Under the pieces are notes generated by a model. That model searched no databases. It was given only the letters and a program-made list of their open reading frames with translations, and was not told the DNA's origin. Positions 8,584 to 18,351 of a stretch of DNA of 64,000 nt are shown here, piece by piece (position 1 is the first letter of the stretch; every line of letters starts with the position of its first letter). A program made the translations under genes and the position numbers. The DNA is from Carnobacterium sp. 17-4 (lineage in GTDB: Bacteria > Bacillota > Bacilli > Lactobacillales > Carnobacteriaceae): assembly GCF_000195575.1 (NCBI RefSeq), contig NC_015391.1, positions 1,972,363 to 2,036,362 of the forward strand, read 5' to 3'.

Positions 8584-10365
8584 TTACATCTTTTTCAACA
8601 ATTCAGATTGGGTTGAATACAATTGGTAATACAATCCTTTTTCAGCCATCAACTCATCATGGCTGCCCGATTCTCTAATTTTCTTATCTGCAATATAAAA
8701 AATACGTGAACTATTTTTTATAGTTGATAGCCTATGAGCAATAATAAATGCCGTTCTGCCTTCCAGCAAGCGATCCAATCCTTCTTGTAGTAACATTTCT
8801 GTTTGTGTATCAATACTGGAAGTGGCTTCATCCAATATGAGTACTTTTGGATCAGCCAGCAAGGTACGAGCAAATGAAATCAACTGTCTTTGTCCCGCAG
8901 ATAATGTGCTTCCGCGTTCTTTAACAACAGTACGGTAACCATCTTTTAAGGCTATGATAAAGTCATGCGCTCGAACGATTTTTGCAGCATGTATAATTTC
9001 TTCTTCAGTAGCGTCCAACTTACCAAAACGAATATTCTCCATGATGGTTCCAGAAAAGATGAACGTGTCTTGGAGCATCACACCTATTTCATTTCTTAAT
9101 GAATTTAAGGTTACTTTTCGAATATCAATTCCATCTACCAAAATTTCTCCAGAATCTACATCATAAAAACGAGTCATTAAATTAATAATAGTCGATTTAC
9201 CTGCACCTGTCGGACCGACTAGCGCAATAGTTTCTCCGGAACGAACTTGGAACGAAAGATCTTCAAAAATTGGTTGATCCTTTTTATACCCGAATGTTAC
9301 ATCATTAAACACAACATATCCTTGGATAGGAGGCAATTCAAAGGCATTCGGTGCATCTTGAATTTCTGGTTCAATGTCCATCAATTCAAAAATACGTTCC
9401 AAGTAAACCATACCTGTTACTAGGCTGTTATAAAAATTACCAATGTTGATCATTGGATTCCAAAAGTTATTAACATAACCGATAAAGGCAATCAAAATAC
9501 CGGTAGATACATCTATTCCAAGTCCATTTAACCCAACAAAATAAATTATTGAAATTGTTAGAGTAGCAATGTTTTGAATAAACGGCGCAAGTAAGAATTG
9601 AATTTTCACTGCATGCATCCAAGATGATCGCTGATCTTCGCTCACTTCTGAAAAAATATCTCTATTAACATTTTCTCGTGTAAACGATTGGGTGACCTTT
9701 ATTCCAGCTACACTTTCGTGAATATAGGCATTCAATCCTGCTTGTTTACTGCTGACTTCTTCATATGCTTCTCGTTGTTTCTTTTGAATCACTAAAGTCA
9801 CAACAAACAAAACTGGTAGTAAGATAAAACTATAAAGTGTTAATCGAACATCCATAGTAAACATTATGGCTAATGTAACAACTAGACTCATGACGTCAGA
9901 CAAGACGTTGATTAAACCATTAGACAATAAATCACTTAGCGAATTAATGTAATTGACGACACGAGTAACAATTTTTCCATGAGGACGGCTATCAAAGAAG
10001 GAAAACGGCAGCTTTTGCAAATGAACAAAGACATCGGTTCTCATATCCTTTAATACATTTTGTCCCAATAAAGTGATATTTCTTATTCGGTATCTTGAAG
10101 ACCAGCCACCAAATAACTGAGCCAGTGAAAACAGGATAATGATCCACATCAACTGTGTAGTATTTTTATTGGGAATTGTTTCATCAATAACAACACTTGT
10201 AAAGTAAGGTCCTAAAACTAAAACTATATTGGAAACCAAAATCGCAAAAAAGAGTTTTAAAAATCCACTTTTATACGGGGAAAGGTATTTACCAACTCTT
10301 TTCAAGAGGTTCGTACTTGCTGCTTGTTTATTCTTTTCTTCATTTGAACTTTCAGTCTGCTCCAT
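8584..10365 (-). CDS. ABC exporter half-transporter, canonical NBD subunit (BmrD/LmrD/EfrB-like)
   Basis: A 593-residue half-transporter with six N-terminal membrane segments and a C-terminal ATP-binding domain. Walker A is GPTGAGKST; the catalytic glutamate E513 (VLILDEATS) and switch histidine H544 (IIAHRLST) are present. Its signature is LSAGQ rather than LSGGQ. The gene overlaps its upstream partner by 14 bases, implying translational coupling. The pattern matches the catalytically competent partner of heterodimeric multidrug exporters such as LmrCD and BmrCD. The substrate is not visible; drugs or lipids are both possible. AGGAGG precedes the ATG by nine bases. Confidence 0.88.
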   Translation of the reverse strand: MEQTESSNEEKNKQAASTNLLKRVGKYLSPYKSGFLKLFFAILVSNIVLVLGPYFTSVVIDETIPNKNTTQLMWIIILFSLAQLFGGWSSRYRIRNITLLGQNVLKDMRTDVFVHLQKLPFSFFDSRPHGKIVTRVVNYINSLSDLLSNGLINVLSDVMSLVVTLAIMFTMDVRLTLYSFILLPVLFVVTLVIQKKQREAYEEVSSKQAGLNAYIHESVAGIKVTQSFTRENVNRDIFSEVSEDQRSSWMHAVKIQFLLAPFIQNIATLTISIIYFVGLNGLGIDVSTGILIAFIGYVNNFWNPMINIGNFYNSLVTGMVYLERIFELMDIEPEIQDAPNAFELPPIQGYVVFNDVTFGYKKDQPIFEDLSFQVRSGETIALVGPTGAGKSTIINLMTRFYDVDSGEILVDGIDIRKVTLNSLRNEIGVMLQDTFIFSGTIMENIRFGKLDATEEEIIHAAKIVRAHDFIIALKDGYRTVVKERGSTLSAGQRQLISFARTLLADPKVLILDEATSSIDTQTEMLLQEGLDRLLEGRTAFIIAHRLSTIKNSSRIFYIADKKIRESGSHDELMAEKGLYYQLYSTQSELLKKM

Positions 10366-12112
10366 TTGTCTCTACCTCCTCTTCATCAGATTGCCCTAAT
10401 TGTTTCTGATAAATTCTATAGTAATACCCTTTTTTATCTAGTAGAGAAGCATGGTTTCCTCTTTCAATGATTTTCCCTTTAGACAAGATGATAATCTCAT
10501 CAGCAGATTTTACAGAAGATATTCGATTAGCAATAATAAAGGTTGTTTTTTCCTTCATTAACTCGCCTAATCCTTGTTGGATTTTTACTTCCGTTTCCAT
10601 ATCTACAGCAGAAGTTGTATCATCTAAAATTAAAATAGATGGATCTTTCATCAAACCTCTTGCTAACGATATCCGCTGCCGTTGTCCTCCTGACAATCCA
10701 CTGCCTCTTTCTCCTAAATACGTATCATACTGTTCAGGCATACTTTGGATAAATGGATCGGCATCTGCCACTCGTGCGCTTTTTTGAACACGCTCAAGAT
10801 CTGCTCCAGGAGTTCCAAATGAAATGTTTTTTTGAATCGAATCGGAAAATAGAAAGACATCTTGCATAACAATCGCAATGTGACTCCTCAATTCTTTTAC
10901 GTTCCATTTCTTTGCATCGATTCCATCGATTAATACTTTCCCCTCAGTAGGGTCAAAGAAACGCGAGATAAGATTAACCAAAGTTGATTTACCGGACCCT
11001 GTCTCTCCTAAGATTCCAATAGTCATACCTGGCTTAGCTTTTAGCGAAATATGACTCAAAACAGGCGTTTCAGGATCATCCGCAAAAGAAAATGAAACAT
11101 CTTGAAATTCAACAACACCTTGAATAGTCTTAGCAGATTCTTTTTCTTCAATAGGAATCATTGGCTTAGCAGCTAACATTTCACGGATTTTATAAGAAGA
11201 AGCAATAAATCTCTGTAAATCATTCACATACCAACCAACATTACGCATTGGCAAGTTCAGCATCCATATGAAACCATTAAACGCAACCAAATCACCTAAA
11301 CTCATAGACCCATTGATTACTAAAAATCCACCGTATCCTAACGTAATGACCGATAAGAATCCTGCAAGTGTTTCTAATGGCGGTAAATACGTTCTTGTTA
11401 CATTAGCAGAATCCATATTACGTTGTTTATAATCCTCATTATATTTATCAAATTTTTCTTTTTCATAATCTTCTCTTGCAAAAGCTTTAATAACTTTATT
11501 ACCACTAACATTTTCTTCAACCATTGAATTTAATCTTGAAAAACTTTCTCGAATTTCATAATAAACAGCATTTGCTTTTCCTGATAGTAAAACCGTTAGA
11601 ATCCCTATAAAAGGTGTAACAATTAATAAAGCTAGCATTAGTCGCCATTCTATAAATCCCATTACTATGATTGCTGATACTAACAACAATAGATTATCCA
11701 AAACATTATACGACAACCATGAAATGGCATGACGAATGGCATCAGTGTCCCCAGACATCCGAGCCATGATATCTCCTACGCGTGTGTTATTGAAAAATGC
11801 AAAATCAAGTTCTTGAAGTTTTTTATACAACGCATCTCTCATTTGGTAGATTGCGTCTTGTCCTATCTGTTCGAACATAATCTGATACACATACCTTAAC
11901 ACCGTTCGCAACACCGTAGCACCTACCATTAAGGCTAACAATGGGATAAGAAGATTGCTCTGCGCATCCACAATGACTCGATCGACAATTTCTCCGCCAA
12001 TCAATGGTGAAACAATATTTAATACCGCGACAATGACCACCATAAAAATTCCCACTAGTGCTTTTACCTTATTTGATTTGATGTACTGCGAAACCCATTT
12101 AATACTGCTCAT
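10352..12112 (-). CDS. ABC exporter half-transporter, degenerate NBD subunit (BmrC/LmrC/EfrA-like)
   Basis: A 586-residue half-transporter with six membrane segments and an ATP-binding domain. Walker A is GETGSGKST and the signature LSGGQ is canonical. The catalytic glutamate is replaced by aspartate (D498 in LILDDTTS) and the switch histidine by asparagine (N529 in IIANRISS). This is the mirror image of the downstream subunit, so the pair should form one competent and one degenerate ATP site. The ATG at 12112 has AGGGGG upstream; ten further in-frame codons upstream lack a start with a ribosome binding site. First gene of the two-gene operon. Confidence 0.88.
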   Translation of the reverse strand: MSSIKWVSQYIKSNKVKALVGIFMVVIVAVLNIVSPLIGGEIVDRVIVDAQSNLLIPLLALMVGATVLRTVLRYVYQIMFEQIGQDAIYQMRDALYKKLQELDFAFFNNTRVGDIMARMSGDTDAIRHAISWLSYNVLDNLLLLVSAIIVMGFIEWRLMLALLIVTPFIGILTVLLSGKANAVYYEIRESFSRLNSMVEENVSGNKVIKAFAREDYEKEKFDKYNEDYKQRNMDSANVTRTYLPPLETLAGFLSVITLGYGGFLVINGSMSLGDLVAFNGFIWMLNLPMRNVGWYVNDLQRFIASSYKIREMLAAKPMIPIEEKESAKTIQGVVEFQDVSFSFADDPETPVLSHISLKAKPGMTIGILGETGSGKSTLVNLISRFFDPTEGKVLIDGIDAKKWNVKELRSHIAIVMQDVFLFSDSIQKNISFGTPGADLERVQKSARVADADPFIQSMPEQYDTYLGERGSGLSGGQRQRISLARGLMKDPSILILDDTTSAVDMETEVKIQQGLGELMKEKTTFIIANRISSVKSADEIIILSKGKIIERGNHASLLDKKGYYYRIYQKQLGQSDEEEVETNGAD

Positions 12113-12493
12113 ACAACAATGCCCCCTACTCTCACTTTTCATATACTAATAAGCAACTATTGCTTTTCATAAATTAGTGATAAAAACTAAGAAATTTTTC
12201 TATCAGCGATAACTAAGTTAGTATTCTTTATTTACTATTCGAGCTTCGAGTTAATAACTCATTCATTCCTTTCTATTATATTTGATTAGGAATATGAATA
12301 CACTTATTCTGCTCACTGGTGTCGACTATGTAAATCTATTTTTTTATTTTTTCACTGTTCATTTACTGTAAAACGGCCTTTATTAAATAACGCAAATGAA
12401 CTCAAAAAATTGCATTGGCTGCATCCAATACGTAAAAGGGCTGGAATAGTATTCCAGCCCTTTTAACCATATAATTAAAATCATTTGTCTATT
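12113..12493. other. Intergenic region upstream of the ABC exporter, with three short palindromes
   Basis: No gene is seen here. The region holds the exporter's upstream sequence and, near its left end, the glycosyltransferase terminator. Three short inverted repeats are visible: AAGCAACTATTGCTT (12151-12165), TAACTAAGTTA (12210-12220) and GAGTTAATAACTC (12248-12260). They could be operators for a repressor of the exporter, but no regulator gene is adjacent and the sequence is AT-rich. Confidence 0.4.
12434..12464 (-). terminator. Terminator of the tandem GT8 genes
   Basis: Fully complementary arms AAAAGGGCTGGAA and TTCCAGCCCTTTT around TAGTA. The structure is symmetric and sits 30 bases after the glycosyltransferase stop codon. 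Confidence 0.85.
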
Positions 12494-13342
12494 TTAAAGC
12501 AATTTGGTTTCCTTTTCTATTGGGAAGAAAGTTTTTTCGCGAATGTCAAAATAATGCTCTCTAAAGGGATGCTCAGAATCTGCATTCCAAGGTTTAGCAT
12601 GCCCACAGAAATGAATAACAGCAGGATTTTCTCTTGCTTCATTCCATTTTAATTGCCCTTGTATCGTTGGGTGTTCTTTTTCCTGCAACATCATATACGT
12701 TTGGGCATTCCAACGTGGATCCAGATCTAACCATCTATCATGTAGGATAGCATTCAACGCATCTTGATCATGGAATTTTAATTTTTCAGGATTATTTTCA
12801 ATGAAAGCTAAGACTTGTTCGGTTATTTTTTCTTCACGCCACTTTTCTAAATTCATTACCATAAGGCCTGAATTAAAGTAAAGATCTGTTTCGCTCTCAA
12901 TTTCCATTTTTTCTAAACGGTTATGAAAACCAGCATCTTCAACTGCACCTAATAGTTGATCTCCTAAATCAACTTCCCAAAGTGCTTCAATATCTTCTAA
13001 CGTAATCATATCGCAATCCATATAAATAGCACGTTTAGTTTCTTTTAATAGATTTGGAATTGAAATACGGTAGTAAGCCGTTTGCGGAATCCGATCGCTT
13101 TCTACTGCACCTGAAAATTCGGTAGGATCAATTGTGACATAACTGATTCTAGCATTATATTCGCCTACTGTACGATTCAATAAAAATTTTGAACGAAGAG
13201 AAATATTATCATCAATCACATAAAAGTGGAAAGTTGTATGTGTTTGTTTTGTTGTTAATAGTGAAAGAAAGAGTGTTGCCAAGTGTGGCACAAATGCTTC
13301 ATTGCTCGATGAGACAATTGAAATACTTTTTTGTTCAACCAT
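12494..13342 (-). CDS. Glycosyltransferase family 8 protein (GspA-like), copy 1
   Basis: A GT-A fold glycosyltransferase of 282 residues. The metal-binding DxD is D109-C-D111 (YMDCDM). Other GT8 signatures are YFNSGLMVMNL, HDQDALN, WNAQ and HFCGHAKPW. GT8 enzymes transfer hexoses from UDP-sugars; the acceptor here is unknown. The closest known relatives I can name are Bacillus GspA and cell-surface or lipid glycosyltransferases of lactic acid bacteria. AGGAGG precedes the ATG. It lies 111 bases downstream of a paralogue with the same motif order, probably from tandem duplication. Confidence 0.87.
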   Translation of the reverse strand: MVEQKSISIVSSSNEAFVPHLATLFLSLLTTKQTHTTFHFYVIDDNISLRSKFLLNRTVGEYNARISYVTIDPTEFSGAVESDRIPQTAYYRISIPNLLKETKRAIYMDCDMITLEDIEALWEVDLGDQLLGAVEDAGFHNRLEKMEIESETDLYFNSGLMVMNLEKWREEKITEQVLAFIENNPEKLKFHDQDALNAILHDRWLDLDPRWNAQTYMMLQEKEHPTIQGQLKWNEARENPAVIHFCGHAKPWNADSEHPFREHYFDIREKTFFPIEKETKLL

Positions 13343-13453
13343 TGGTAATTCCTCCTTAATTTTGCTTCATTCTTATCTTGACTAAGGTATCTTAATATCG
13401 TCAGATAAGTATCCATCTTTAGAAGAGCTACTCTTCTAGTTTTCTAATTTATC

Positions 13454-14320
13454 TTATTTAGTTTGATTAACAGCATCTTTTTTAGTTACTTCATCATAAA
13501 AAGGCGTTTTTTTTAATTCTTCCAAATACTTTTTAGTATAAGGATGGTATTCATCAGAATTCCATGGTTTATCATGTCCCGTGAAATGTACAATGGATGG
13601 CTGATTAACAGCTTCTTTATACGTTTTAGCATAGTACTCATTTGGTGGTTGATGCCTTTCAAAGACTAAAGAAGTTTGAGCATTCCATTTTGGATGAAGT
13701 GCATACCACTTCTCATAAAGGGTTCCATTCAAGGCATCTTGATCATGATAAATAATTTTATCTGTTTGTTCTTCAAGAAACGTCAATGTTTTTTCAGTAA
13801 TTTTAGCCTTACGCCAATTATCCAAATCCATTAACAACAAGCCAGAATTAAAATAATAATCCTCTGTTTCAATTCCTAATCTAGGATGAACTAAGGCTTG
13901 TCCAGGATCGATTACAGCACCAACCACCTTATCTCCAATATCCGTTTCATATAATTTTGAAATATCATCCAATACTAAAACATCGCTATCGATGTATAAT
14001 ACTTTTTTATAATGTTTATCGTCTAACAAATCTGGTAACGATATTCTATAGTACGCTGTTTGTGTGATATGGTCGCTTTCCATTACATCTGCATACAATT
14101 CTGAATCCACTTCTAAATAATTAATTGTAGCAGTATGATTGGAAATAATTTGTTCTAATTTTTCTTTACTCTCAGAAGTTATGTGATCATCAATAATGTA
14201 AAATGCTACATCGTAATCACTTGAAAGATTATCTAAAATTGTTTTTAGAGTGACACTTAGGTAAGGTGCATAATTATTATCTGCCGCACTTACAATCGGA
14301 ATTAGTTTTCTTTCTCCCAT
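13454..14320 (-). CDS. Glycosyltransferase family 8 protein (GspA-like), copy 2
   Basis: A 288-residue paralogue of the downstream gene. DxD is D111-S-D113 (YIDSDVLVLDD); YFNSGLLLMDL, YHDQDALNG, WNAQ and HFTGHDKPW complete the GT8 pattern. The two copies share motif spacing almost exactly but differ over most of their length, so the duplication is old. I start at the ATG at 14320, nine bases after AAAGGA; a TTG two codons upstream would be only three bases away. The substrate and acceptor are unknown. Confidence 0.87.
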   Translation of the reverse strand: MGERKLIPIVSAADNNYAPYLSVTLKTILDNLSSDYDVAFYIIDDHITSESKEKLEQIISNHTATINYLEVDSELYADVMESDHITQTAYYRISLPDLLDDKHYKKVLYIDSDVLVLDDISKLYETDIGDKVVGAVIDPGQALVHPRLGIETEDYYFNSGLLLMDLDNWRKAKITEKTLTFLEEQTDKIIYHDQDALNGTLYEKWYALHPKWNAQTSLVFERHQPPNEYYAKTYKEAVNQPSIVHFTGHDKPWNSDEYHPYTKKYLEELKKTPFYDEVTKKDAVNQTK

Positions 14321-14672
14321 TTCCAACCATCCTTTCTATCGTTTTATTAAATAATCATGAGTATTTAATTAAGATTTGAATTCTGTCTATACAAAATTCT
14401 ACCTCTTTATTCTTTTTTTTACAAACGATACGCCTTGATATAACAACGTTTACTTTAAAAAAAAGAAAAAATAGCGTATTTAACAATCGTTTACACCCTC
14501 TAATGACTAGCTTTCTTTGACTTTTAGTTCTTTAGTACTATAGAAAAAATTTCTTTTTAATGTATACTAAATTTAAACTCAAAAATAAAAAAATTACCTA
14601 TTATTCCTTATTTATAAAAATTAGCTTGTCTAATTTATCAAGATAGTAAGTGAAAGAGAAGAAGGTCTTATA
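14321..14672. other. Divergent intergenic region between GT8 genes and permuted papain-fold gene
   Basis: About 350 AT-rich bases between divergent genes, with no gene seen. A good rightward sigma-A promoter is visible (listed separately). The leftward promoter is not clear; a weak TTGTAT with TAATTA seventeen bases on is the best candidate on the minus strand. Confidence 0.5.
14517..14544 (+). promoter_or_regulatory. Candidate sigma-A promoter for the gene at 14673
   Basis: TTGACT (14517-14522) and TATAGA (14539-14544) are separated by 16 bases. A second -10-like TATACT lies about 30 bases further on. The start codon is about 130 bases downstream, leaving a long leader. Confidence 0.45.
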
Positions 14673-15230
14673 GTGAAAATTTATCTTATGTTAACCGATA
14701 CAAATACTGTTTTTTCAAGAGCCATTAAATTGTACACAAAAGCAACGTATAATCATGCTTCGATTGCTTTGGAACCTTCCTTATTAAAACCTTACAGTTT
14801 TGGTCGTAAATATGCGCATAATCCTTTTTGGGGTGGTTTTGTCGAAGAAGATTTATCTCGTCATTATTTTTCAAGAGCCCAATGTGCCATTTATGCCTGT
14901 GAAGTATCCGAAGAACAATATAAAAACCTAGTTGAATTGCTATCTTTTTACAATCAAACTAAAGATATCTATCGTTATAATTTAATTGGTTTAGTTACTT
15001 TAGCTTTAAATATCGATTTTGATAGGCCTGATTCTTACTTTTGTTCACAATTTGTAGCATCCGTTCTTAATGAAAGTGGTATACATACATTTGAAAAAGA
15101 GCCGCATTTTGTTACACCCGAAGATTTAAGCCACCTTTCTATATTTGAACAGCTTTATTCGGGTTCATTGATGGACTATCTTTTAACGGTTTCTGAAGAA
15201 GAAACTAAACCGCAATTGTTATTATCATAA
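14673..15230 (+). CDS. Permuted papain-fold (YiiX/NlpC-P60-like) protein
   Basis: A 185-residue protein with the circularly permuted NlpC/P60 arrangement: a histidine in YNHASIAL (H28) comes first and the candidate nucleophile cysteine in YFCSQFVASVL (C124) comes later. Relatives such as YiiX are predicted hydrolases or acyltransferases acting on amide or thioester bonds. There is no signal peptide, so it is likely cytoplasmic. The start is a GTG with AGAAGG upstream. It is monocistronic and converges on sbcC. The substrate is unknown. Confidence 0.72.
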   Translation: MKIYLMLTDTNTVFSRAIKLYTKATYNHASIALEPSLLKPYSFGRKYAHNPFWGGFVEEDLSRHYFSRAQCAIYACEVSEEQYKNLVELLSFYNQTKDIYRYNLIGLVTLALNIDFDRPDSYFCSQFVASVLNESGIHTFEKEPHFVTPEDLSHLSIFEQLYSGSLMDYLLTVSEEETKPQLLLS

Positions 15231-15257
15231 ATATAAAGAAAATAGTATGAGTAAACA

Positions 15258-15290
15258 AAAAAAATCAAGACAAAAGTCTTGATTTTTTTT
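15258..15290. terminator. Bidirectional terminator after the papain-fold gene and sbcC
   Basis: AAAATCAAGAC, a four-base loop, GTCTTGATTTT and flanking A- and T-runs, ending directly at the sbcC stop codon. Confidence 0.9.
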
Positions 15291-18200
15291 CTATACTTTT
15301 ATGGTAGCGTGACTTCCTCTAGAAGATTTTGTTACTTCAATATGGACTGGTATTCTCGTTTTCAACTCTTCAACATGGGAAATAATCCCTACTAATCGAC
15401 CGCGTTGATTTAATTCAAATAATGTTTCAATTGCACTGTCCAATGAATCCACATCTAGTGTACCAAAACCTTCATCAATGAATAAAGTGTCTACACTGAC
15501 TCCTCCACTATGATTTTGAATCACATCACTTAAACCTAAGGCTAGTGCTAAAGATGCTTTAAAACTTTCTCCACCCGATAAGGTTTTAACACTTCTTTTC
15601 ATGCCAGTGTAATTATCAAATACATCTAGATCCAATCCTTTAGGACCTGCACCTTTTGTTTTTTCTTTATTACGGATGAGCGAATAACGATTAGTAGTCA
15701 TTTGAGTGAATCGTGTGTTCGCTGCTTCAATGATTTCTTCAAAATAAATCCCCAAAACATACCGCTCGAATGAAATATAATCTGTTTCTTTTGATCCATT
15801 AGCCATTTCAGCTAGCTCTTTGTACATTAGATATTCTTCTTGTTGATCCTTTTTTGCATGATGGTTCAGTTGAATTTGAGAAAGAATAGATTGTACGGTT
15901 TTGTTCGTTCCAATCTGTTCATGCTGTTGTTCTTTCAACGTCCTGCTTTCACGTTCAATTTCTTGATTATCCAATGCATATACTTCATAGGATTGAGTGG
16001 TGCCTTCTTTTTCAAGCAGCTTTTTTTGTTCCAAGATATTCGCTTGATTCGTCCATTTTTTCTTATCAAACGATTCTATTTCTTCTCCCCATTGCTGCTT
16101 AGTTTCTTGTTTCAATAAATAGCTTTCGAAAGTATCTTCTAAGTGGTTTACTGCTAATTGTTGCTTCAATTTCCCTCCCATCTCAGACTCTCGTTCAAGT
16201 AATGCCTTCACTTGTTTTTCAAAAGATTTCGTACTTGTCTGGTACTGGGTCAACAATCTTTCTAGTTGAACTTTCTTTTCTTGAGCTTCGACGTAGTCTT
16301 TTTCAATATGTGTGATCTCATTTGTTTTTTCTTCAATTTGTTTTTGCAGAACCGATAGATCCGTTTCTGTTACAGTTGTATTTAACAAATCAATTTCTAT
16401 TTTCAATTCATCAATCCGCTTTTTATTGTATTGAACTGAAGATTGAAGTTCTTGAATGGTTGATTCTTTTTCTTTTATTTGAAGTACTTTTTCTTGTTTA
16501 TTCTTCTCAATTTTTCCTTCTGTATTTATCCTCTTTTGCAAATCAGCTAACTCTACTATTAATTGCTGTTGTTGCTTATTTTCATTGGATACTTGGCACT
16601 CAATTTTATTTCGTTCATCTTGTACGTCGCTTTTTTGAATATCTAAGCTTTTTTCACCAGAGTGAATAGCTTTATTTAATCCTTGTAACTCAATAGAGAT
16701 TCGATCAAACTTCATACCTGCTTCATTTTTTTGTATTTCTAACTCTTCCAGCATTTCTTTTGAAATCGTGTCTGATGCCACAAGTGCCGGAGAAGGATGA
16801 TGAAGCGATCCGCAAACAGGACATGCTTTATTCTCTTCTAATTCATTAGCTAGAACACCAGCGATATTTCGATTATAAACCAACCGTTGTTCTTGGTATT
16901 GTCTTTCTATTTGAGTAAATTGGTTTTCTATTTCTTGAAATTCACTAGCTTTAACAGCTTGTTTTTCTAAAAACATACTTAGCTCATTTAAAGACTCTTG
17001 CTGTTTTTTAGTTTCGTATTGTCTTTGCTGTAAACTACTTGTTTCGCGCTGTTTCTCCAACATATTTATTTTTGCCTGTTGGATTTCTTTCAGTTCAAGT
17101 TCTTGTTCTTTTAGTTGTTCTTCCACTGTGTCAACTTGGATTTTTAGAAATTGAACCGACTGTAAGTGTTGCTCATTTTCTTCCTCTAAGTTAGCTTGCA
17201 CATCGTACTTAGTTGATCGCTCACTCAGTAACTTTTCTTGTTCTTTCAAATTGTTTAAAGCTTCTCGCCTATTTGGCAATTCATTATAAGCCGTTTGTAA
17301 AGCAACATAATTTTTTTCTGTTTCATCTAATTGATCTACTGTTTTAGCTAACTTCAGTTGTTCTGCGTATTGTTCTTTTTCAATGCCCTCTTTTTCGTTA
17401 ACGATTCTTTCTAATTGCCGTTTTACTTCCAAACAATCTTCTGCTTTTTTAGCAAGCTCTAAATTTACACGTTTGGTTTCAATCATTTCTTTACTGTCGT
17501 CCAACAAGTTCTTTTCTTTTTCTAAAGAATCTACAACAGTTAACAAATCTATTTTCCGTTGATTGCTATGATATTTCCCATCTAAAGTTGCGAGTTCTTT
17601 TTCAATGTCCACAATATTTTTTTGATAACTCTCAACTACATGACCCAATTCTTTTATAATAGTTGGTATATCGAAATATGCAACAGCTTCATTTAAGATA
17701 TCATTAGAGTGCTCAGGTATCATTCCGACAAATTGTTGTAAGGTACTCTCACTTTGGTTTATTTCTTGTTTTAGATCGCTGGCCTTTTCTTTTAAGATCG
17801 ATTGAAATTCTTTGATCATATCTGTTTGGAAAATATTCCGAAAAATCTTTTCCTTATCCGCGCTGTTAGATTCCAACATTTTTTTAAATTCGCCTTGAGG
17901 AAGCATAACAATCTGCTTGAATTGTTCATACGATAATGAAAGCAATTCCTGAATTTCTTTGTTTGCTTCATTAATTTTAGTTGTAACTGTACCGTTATGA
18001 TGAAATTCTACTTCTGAAGACCAATTTTTCAACTTTCCATTTTTACCTGGTCCCTTTTGTACTGGGCTTCTTTTAATAAAATATTTTTTACCCGTTATTT
18101 CAAATTCTAACTCTACGAAACAGAGCACTTCATCAGTAGCAAATTGTGATTTAAAAGAATCTTTTCCACGACTTGTTCCACTTGCATCATCATATAGAGC

Positions 18201-18350
18201 GTAAGCGATAGCATCGAATATCGTGGTTTTCCCTGCCCCAGTAGGACCACTTACTAAGAATAATGTTTGTTGGTGAAATTGAGTAAAATCAATCACAACT
18301 TTTTCTTTATAAGGCCCAAAAGCATTCATAACTAATTTTAATGGTCTCAT
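15291..18350 (-). CDS. sbcC: DNA exonuclease SbcCD subunit C
   Basis: The SMC-like ATPase of the SbcCD nuclease, 1019 residues, which cuts hairpins and protein-blocked DNA ends. Walker A GPTGAGKTT is at 35-43, followed by a long coiled coil. The zinc-hook CPVC is at 510-513, then a second coil, the signature LSGGESFKASLALALGL and Walker B TLFIDEGFGTLD. The ATG at 18350 begins one base after the sbcD stop and uses GAGAGG inside sbcD, so the two are coupled. A longer frame upstream overlaps sbcD and is rejected. Confidence 0.96.
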   Translation of the reverse strand: MRPLKLVMNAFGPYKEKVVIDFTQFHQQTLFLVSGPTGAGKTTIFDAIAYALYDDASGTSRGKDSFKSQFATDEVLCFVELEFEITGKKYFIKRSPVQKGPGKNGKLKNWSSEVEFHHNGTVTTKINEANKEIQELLSLSYEQFKQIVMLPQGEFKKMLESNSADKEKIFRNIFQTDMIKEFQSILKEKASDLKQEINQSESTLQQFVGMIPEHSNDILNEAVAYFDIPTIIKELGHVVESYQKNIVDIEKELATLDGKYHSNQRKIDLLTVVDSLEKEKNLLDDSKEMIETKRVNLELAKKAEDCLEVKRQLERIVNEKEGIEKEQYAEQLKLAKTVDQLDETEKNYVALQTAYNELPNRREALNNLKEQEKLLSERSTKYDVQANLEEENEQHLQSVQFLKIQVDTVEEQLKEQELELKEIQQAKINMLEKQRETSSLQQRQYETKKQQESLNELSMFLEKQAVKASEFQEIENQFTQIERQYQEQRLVYNRNIAGVLANELEENKACPVCGSLHHPSPALVASDTISKEMLEELEIQKNEAGMKFDRISIELQGLNKAIHSGEKSLDIQKSDVQDERNKIECQVSNENKQQQQLIVELADLQKRINTEGKIEKNKQEKVLQIKEKESTIQELQSSVQYNKKRIDELKIEIDLLNTTVTETDLSVLQKQIEEKTNEITHIEKDYVEAQEKKVQLERLLTQYQTSTKSFEKQVKALLERESEMGGKLKQQLAVNHLEDTFESYLLKQETKQQWGEEIESFDKKKWTNQANILEQKKLLEKEGTTQSYEVYALDNQEIERESRTLKEQQHEQIGTNKTVQSILSQIQLNHHAKKDQQEEYLMYKELAEMANGSKETDYISFERYVLGIYFEEIIEAANTRFTQMTTNRYSLIRNKEKTKGAGPKGLDLDVFDNYTGMKRSVKTLSGGESFKASLALALGLSDVIQNHSGGVSVDTLFIDEGFGTLDVDSLDSAIETLFELNQRGRLVGIISHVEELKTRIPVHIEVTKSSRGSHATIKV

Positions 18351-18351
18351 G

